DNA from: DASWZN01 sp036404435
GTDB taxonomy: Bacteria > Acidobacteriota > Terriglobia > Bryobacterales > Bryobacteraceae
Direction: 5' to 3'
Length of the DNA stretch: 64,000 bases
Assembly: GCA_036404435.1 (NCBI GenBank)
Contig: DASWZN010000032.1
Span: forward strand, 1-64,000
Below, piece after piece: positions 59,682 through 64,000 of this stretch (the first letter of the stretch is position 1; every line of letters begins with the position of its first letter). Made by a program: the position numbers and the translations under genes. The notes below the pieces were generated by a model that saw nothing but the letters and a program-made list of their open reading frames with translations, was not told where the DNA came from and made no database searches.

Positions 59682-60151
59682 TCAAGACCGACATGAATGG
59701 CCTGCGGCTCCCGCCATCCGGCCGCACACCTTCTCGATTTCTTCGAGCAGACCCGGCAGCGCCGACTCCACTTCGGGCGACAACTTCTCTCCGTACTCGA
59801 ACGAGCGCGCTCCCACCGAGAAGAAACACGCCTCCGGCCGGCTTCCGTACAACCTCTCGGCCATTCCGAGTAGTGCCGGCGGGCTCAACTGGTGGGAGAA
59901 CGCGGCGGACGGGGCATGGTCAGGCTTTACTGGTTCGAGCCTCACCTCTCCCGCACTATTATCGCAGGACGCGTCGATGAAAACCACGAACTCGGAACGG
60001 CTGATCTCCTCGGCAAGCTCCGGCATCAACTGGTGCGAGACGCGCACGGCCACGTCGTGGCCCGCAAGCGTGCCCGACAGAAGCTCCGCCGCGCGCCAGC
60101 CGACGCCGTCGTCGCCGCGCAGCGGGTTGCCCCAGCCGATGATCAGAATCC

Positions 60152-60155
<4 letters not shown>
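59682..60155 (-). CDS. Hydrogenase maturation protease 2
   Basis: 157 aa from GTG 60155, overlapping the small subunit stop (GTGA). IIGWGNPLRGDDGVG, then VVFIDASCD and VSHQLMPE/SHQLSPP, is the HyaD/HoxW-type endopeptidase. Only one large subunit is in the window, so either both proteases act on it or one serves another hydrogenase in the genome. Confidence 0.88.
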
Positions 60156-60934
<779 letters not shown>

Positions 60935-60943
60935 GGATTCCTC

Positions 60944-61801
60944 TTACAGCTCATGCTTCTCCAGCCACGGCCGCATGGCTTCGTAGGTGAAGATCGGCCC
61001 GTCTTTGCAGACGAAGTACGGGCCGAGCTGGCAGTGGCCGCAAAGGCCGACCGCGCACTTCATGTTGCGCTCCATGGAAAGATAGATCTGCGACCGCGAG
61101 ATTCCGCGTTTCTCGATCTCGCGCACCACGTACTGCATCATGATCTCCGGCCCGCAGATCATGGCCGTCGTGCCGACTGGATGCAGCCGCACGTAGCGGA
61201 ACAGCGTCGTCACCACGCCCACATAGCCGCGCCAGTTCACGCCGCCGTAGTCGACCGTGCTGAGCACCTGCGTGTCGGCCAGCCGCCCCCACTCGGCGAG
61301 CTGCTTCTTGTAGAGCTGGTCCCGCGGGCTGCGCGCCCCGTAGAGCACGATCAGACGCACGTAGTCGTCGCGGTGCCGCAGCACCTCGTGGATAGCCGGC
61401 CGGAGCGGCGCCAGACCGATTCCGCCCGCCACGATCAGCACGTCCCGGCCGCGCGCCGCCTCCACCGGCCAGCTCGTTCCGAACGGTCCTCGCACTCCGA
61501 CCGCCTGGCCCGGCTTCAGGTTCACCAGCGCGTGCGTGGCCTTGCCCACCGAGCGCACCGTGTAGTACAGCCGCCCGGATTCGTTCGGATCGCCGCTGAT
61601 CGAGATGGGCAGCTCTCCCACCCCGAAGACGTACAGCATGCTGAACTGGCCCGGCGCGAAGCCCGGCAGCGGTTCCCCGTCGCTGGGCTCCAGCGTCAAA
61701 GTGAAGGTGTCGTAGGTCTCCTTGACGACACTCGCCACGCGCGCCATCGTCATCGCCGGGGGCGGCAGCGGAGGCGCAAATTGAACGGCGGCCACGCTCA
61801 T
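60944..61801 (-). CDS. Hydrogenase gamma subunit, FAD/NAD(P)H reductase
   Basis: 285 aa. Ferredoxin-NADP reductase fold: FAD motif (GRLYYTVRSVGKATHAL), nucleotide site VAGGIGLAPLRPAI, ICGPEIMMQYVV, and a [2Fe-2S] group CAVGLCGHCQLGPYFVC. It links the small subunit to NADP(H). Overlaps the cNMP-domain gene by 4 bp. Confidence 0.93.
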   Translation of the reverse strand: MSVAAVQFAPPLPPPAMTMARVASVVKETYDTFTLTLEPSDGEPLPGFAPGQFSMLYVFGVGELPISISGDPNESGRLYYTVRSVGKATHALVNLKPGQAVGVRGPFGTSWPVEAARGRDVLIVAGGIGLAPLRPAIHEVLRHRDDYVRLIVLYGARSPRDQLYKKQLAEWGRLADTQVLSTVDYGGVNWRGYVGVVTTLFRYVRLHPVGTTAMICGPEIMMQYVVREIEKRGISRSQIYLSMERNMKCAVGLCGHCQLGPYFVCKDGPIFTYEAMRPWLEKHEL

Positions 61802-62280
61802 ATGAGTTTCGACCCTCCGTGCACCGGCGCATAAAGATCCAGCAACTGCACGCGGGTAGCCTGCAGCCGGCGGGCCACGACCCGCAGCAGCCTCTGCAGG
61901 AACTGGTAACCGAAGACCGGGTCCTCCTGGAACGCCTGCCGCAGCCGCGCCCCGTCGAACGTCAGCGCCAGCACCGGCTCGATCACCCGCGCCTGAAAGT
62001 TCTTTCCGCCTTCCGACAGAGCCGACGACCAGCCCAGCTCCTCGCCCGCGCCAACCGTCTGCACGCGCAGGATGCGCCCCGGCCCCGTCGCCTCGAGCGA
62101 CACCTTGCCCGAAAGAATCAGGTAGAACAGTCCCGATTCGTCGCCCTGGCGGAAAATCATCTGATCCTTACCGATCTGCACCTCTTGCGCCAGATCCGCC
62201 ATCTTCGCGACGTGTTCGGCCTTCATCCCCTGAAGGAAAGGATGATCCCGCAGCACTTCCAGCAGCTTCGTCCTATCCAT
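61798..62280 (-). CDS. Stand-alone cyclic nucleotide-binding domain protein
   Basis: 160 aa: a CRP-type beta-roll (RQGDESGLFYLILSGKVSL; GAGEELGWSSAL) followed by the C-helix, and no helix-turn-helix after it. It is therefore not a transcription factor by itself. The phosphate-binding cassette has KNFQAR where CRP has ERSAWVR, so true cAMP binding is uncertain. It is 12 bp after the beta subunit gene and overlaps the gamma subunit gene, so it is made together with the enzyme. Confidence 0.85.
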   Translation of the reverse strand: MDRTKLLEVLRDHPFLQGMKAEHVAKMADLAQEVQIGKDQMIFRQGDESGLFYLILSGKVSLEATGPGRILRVQTVGAGEELGWSSALSEGGKNFQARVIEPVLALTFDGARLRQAFQEDPVFGYQFLQRLLRVVARRLQATRVQLLDLYAPVHGGSKLI

Positions 62281-62292
62281 TAGCTCGCCTCC

Positions 62293-63432
62293 CTAGCTGT
62301 TGCTCACCGGCGCGGCGCCGCGAATGGCGGCCACCTCTTCGGTGATGTCGATCTTCCCCGGGCACCAGGTGATGCAGCGCCCGCATCCCACGCACCCGAA
62401 CGTTCCGAACTGGTCCACCCAGTAGGCCAGCTTGTGCGTGAGCCATTGCCGGTAGCGTGACTTGACCGACAGCCGCACGCTGCCGCCGTGGATGTACGAA
62501 AAGCTGTCCGTGAAGCAGGAATCCCACTTGCGCCAGCGCTCGGCGTCCTGCCCGGCGACGTCGGTCAGGTCCTCGACCGTGGTGCAGAAGCAGGTGGGGC
62601 AGACCAGAGTGCAGTTAGCGCAGCTCAGACACCGCGCCGCCACTTCGTCCCAGCGGGGGCTGTCGAAGCTCTCTGTCAGCAGCTCCTTCAGGCCGGTCGT
62701 ATCGAGCTGGCGCTCGATCTCTCGGCTGGTCTGGTCTACCAGGGCATCCGCCGCAGCCGTCTCATCGGCCACCGGCTCGCGGTGCGCAATTTGGCCGAGC
62801 AGTTCCGCGCCGGTATCGCTCCCCGCTTCGGCGACGAACAGGCCCCGGTCGGCCAGCTCCGTCAGCGCCAGGTCGAAGCCGGCCTGGGCGCGGGGCCCGG
62901 TTCCCATGGAAGTGCAGAAGCACGTGCCGGCCGCTTGCGTACAGTTCACCGCGATGACCAGCGCGTTCTGCCGCCGGGCTTGATAGCCGGGATCCACATA
63001 CCGGTCACCCTGGAAAACGCGGTCCAGGCGCGTGATCGCCGCCAGCTCGCAAGGCCTGACGCCCAGAAACGCCCATTTGGCCGGCCGCGGCGGGTTTCCC
63101 AGAATGCGGAATGCCCCGTCATCCCGGCTTCCTTCGAACATCAGGAGTTCGGGAGGGTGCAGATACCGCTTCCAGCCCTGCGGTCCCAGGTTGTGGCCGA
63201 ACAGCGCCGCATCGCCGCGCTTTTTCAGCCGGTATCGGCTGGAAGACTGCTCGTCTCCCCAGCCGGCGGGAAGATCCTCGACTCCTTCAATGATGTCGCA
63301 GGTGACGGCTCCGTCACGCACGGTGGGGCCTACCACTTGGTAGCCCCGGTCCTTGAGGAGAGAAATCAGCGACGTCAGCGCGGCAACATCGAGCGTCGCT
63401 CGCGCGCCGACGGCAGGCAGGGTCGTTTCCAT
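62293..63432 (-). CDS. Hydrogenase beta subunit, Fe-S electron-transfer protein
   Basis: 379 aa. Sulfhydrogenase beta-like: AFLGVRPCELAAITRLDRVF, several Cys groups (NCTQAAGTCFC) and two [4Fe-4S] motifs, CLSCANCTLVCPTCFC and CVGCGRCITWCPGKID. First structural gene of the operon; ATG 63432 with AGGAG five nt upstream. A sigma-54-like site is 46 bp upstream. Confidence 0.93.
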   Translation of the reverse strand: METTLPAVGARATLDVAALTSLISLLKDRGYQVVGPTVRDGAVTCDIIEGVEDLPAGWGDEQSSSRYRLKKRGDAALFGHNLGPQGWKRYLHPPELLMFEGSRDDGAFRILGNPPRPAKWAFLGVRPCELAAITRLDRVFQGDRYVDPGYQARRQNALVIAVNCTQAAGTCFCTSMGTGPRAQAGFDLALTELADRGLFVAEAGSDTGAELLGQIAHREPVADETAAADALVDQTSREIERQLDTTGLKELLTESFDSPRWDEVAARCLSCANCTLVCPTCFCTTVEDLTDVAGQDAERWRKWDSCFTDSFSYIHGGSVRLSVKSRYRQWLTHKLAYWVDQFGTFGCVGCGRCITWCPGKIDITEEVAAIRGAAPVSNS

Positions 63433-63477
63433 CGCGACTCCTAGTTCGGTTCGGCCTCGGACGTAACCCTCTCGGGT

Positions 63478-63493
63478 TGCATACCGCTTGCCA
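63478..63493 (-). promoter_or_regulatory. Candidate sigma-54 promoter of the hydrogenase operon
   Basis: On the minus strand the sequence is TGGCAAGCGGTATGCA. The -24 GG and -12 GC are exactly 10 nt apart, as required. It differs from the consensus TGGCACG-N4-TTGCW at two positions. Transcription would start near 63467, leaving a leader of about 35 nt. The rest of the 277-bp gap up to 63709 holds no gene. Confidence 0.5.
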
Positions 63494-63709
63494 AAACCAA
63501 CCTATTCTAAAACCATAACTTACAGTAGGACTGCGGTTCGCTCTTGGGTGAAATGCCCCACTCGGGGCCAACCTCTGAGCGCCGGTTGGCGTACGTCACG
63601 CCGAGCGCAACCGTCTGACACCTGGATTGGGCTGCGCGAAGCCAAGTCCCTTTATCGGACAAACAGCCCCTAAATGCAAGGAGGAAAAACGGCTCGTTGG
63701 GGGGCGCGC

Positions 63710-64000
63710 CTACCCCACGTTGGCTCGGCGCTTTTCGTACCGCTCGAACCGGTCGCGGTAGCTCTCGTAGCCGACGCGGCCCATGAGGCCAAAAGTGAAT
63801 TTCTTGCCGGCCTCGACGCCGGGCTGGTCGAAGGCGTCGATTCCGAGCAGTTCGCCCATGAACCCGGTCTGGAACTCCAGCAACTGGAAGAAGGCGCCGA
63901 GGTGCTCCTCGTCCACTCGTTCTAGCGTGAAGGTGCAATTCGGGCGGCCCGCTTCGGTCAACGCTGCCGCGGTGGAGCGCCGTTCCACATCGATCAGCTT
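63710..64000 (-). CDS. pgi: Glucose-6-phosphate isomerase, C-terminal part
   Basis: 96 residues of the C-terminus; the gene continues beyond 64000. RSTAAALTEAGRPNCTFTLE, then FQTGFMGELLGIDAFDQPGVEAGKK (shown split: FMGELLGIDAF, DQPGVEAGK) matches the end of bacterial Pgi, including the catalytic Lys region. It interconverts glucose-6-phosphate and fructose-6-phosphate. Incomplete only because of the window edge. Confidence 0.9.
   Translation of the reverse strand, partial: KLIDVERRSTAAALTEAGRPNCTFTLERVDEEHLGAFFQLLEFQTGFMGELLGIDAFDQPGVEAGKKFTFGLMGRVGYESYRDRFERYEKRRANVG

Overview
The window is a GC-rich chromosomal segment that looks acidobacterial, close to the Solibacter/Bryobacter group. 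The evidence is a TIGR03437-type secreted protein (13484-14293), an ADOP-type MacB/FtsX permease (35186-37633), many secreted beta-propeller, TPR and Ig-like proteins, a tmRNA whose tag reads ANTQFAFAA, and dispersed REP-like palindromes whose translations contain an ARGSV peptide. This placement is inference from gene families; no 16S gene is present.

Layout. 1-124: 5' end of a transposase gene on the minus strand and IS-end repeats. 214-7314: a small membrane protein, a very large CheB-CheR-histidine kinase-receiver hybrid, and four tandem TetR/AcrR paralogues in an A-B-A'-B' order. 7.3-12.4 kb: homoserine dehydrogenase coupled to an exported methyltransferase, a flavin-binding split-barrel protein and a copper-type P1B ATPase. 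12.4-18.7 kb: fold-back repeats, two secreted proteins, mutY, uvrA and a receiver-only regulator. 19-21.8 kb: a run of one membrane protein and three exported proteins of unknown role. 21.8-31 kb: a glycosidase-like lipoprotein, a frameshifted TPR gene, a degenerate receiver, mtgA, a MITE-like element, an F420/NADP reductase-like gene, an RRM protein, a B12/radical SAM protein, a short pentapeptide-protein leader and a frameshifted VOC gene. 30.3-40.4 kb: an alpha/beta hydrolase, a transglutaminase-like protein, an esterase gene broken by an in-frame TGA, the ADOP permease, a beta-propeller protein and tRNA-Gln(CUG). 41.2-49.5 kb: a desaturase/histidine kinase/response regulator operon, an amidohydrolase, and a sugar-modification group that includes a fused aminotransferase-dehydratase and a fused glycosyltransferase-methyltransferase. 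49.5-50.3 kb: tmRNA and a ClpS-like adaptor. 50.3-63.5 kb: a 13 kb minus-strand [NiFe]-hydrogenase locus. 63.7-64 kb: the 3' end of glucose-6-phosphate isomerase.

The hydrogenase locus is the most coherent system. In transcription order it reads: Fe-S beta subunit, stand-alone cyclic-nucleotide-binding protein, FAD/Fe-S gamma subunit, small subunit, maturation protease, an acyl-CoA-synthetase/GNAT (Pat-like) protein, catalytic large subunit, second protease, hypF, hypC, hypD, hypE. The four structural subunits match group 3b NADP-linked bidirectional hydrogenases. A sigma-54-like -24/-12 site lies upstream of the first gene. The cNMP-domain and acetyltransferase genes inside the operon suggest, as a hypothesis, post-translational control of the enzyme. 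hypA and hypB are not in the window.

Three genes between 24 and 35 kb carry a frameshift or nonsense change. Two of these are length changes in G runs, so they may be sequence errors rather than real decay.
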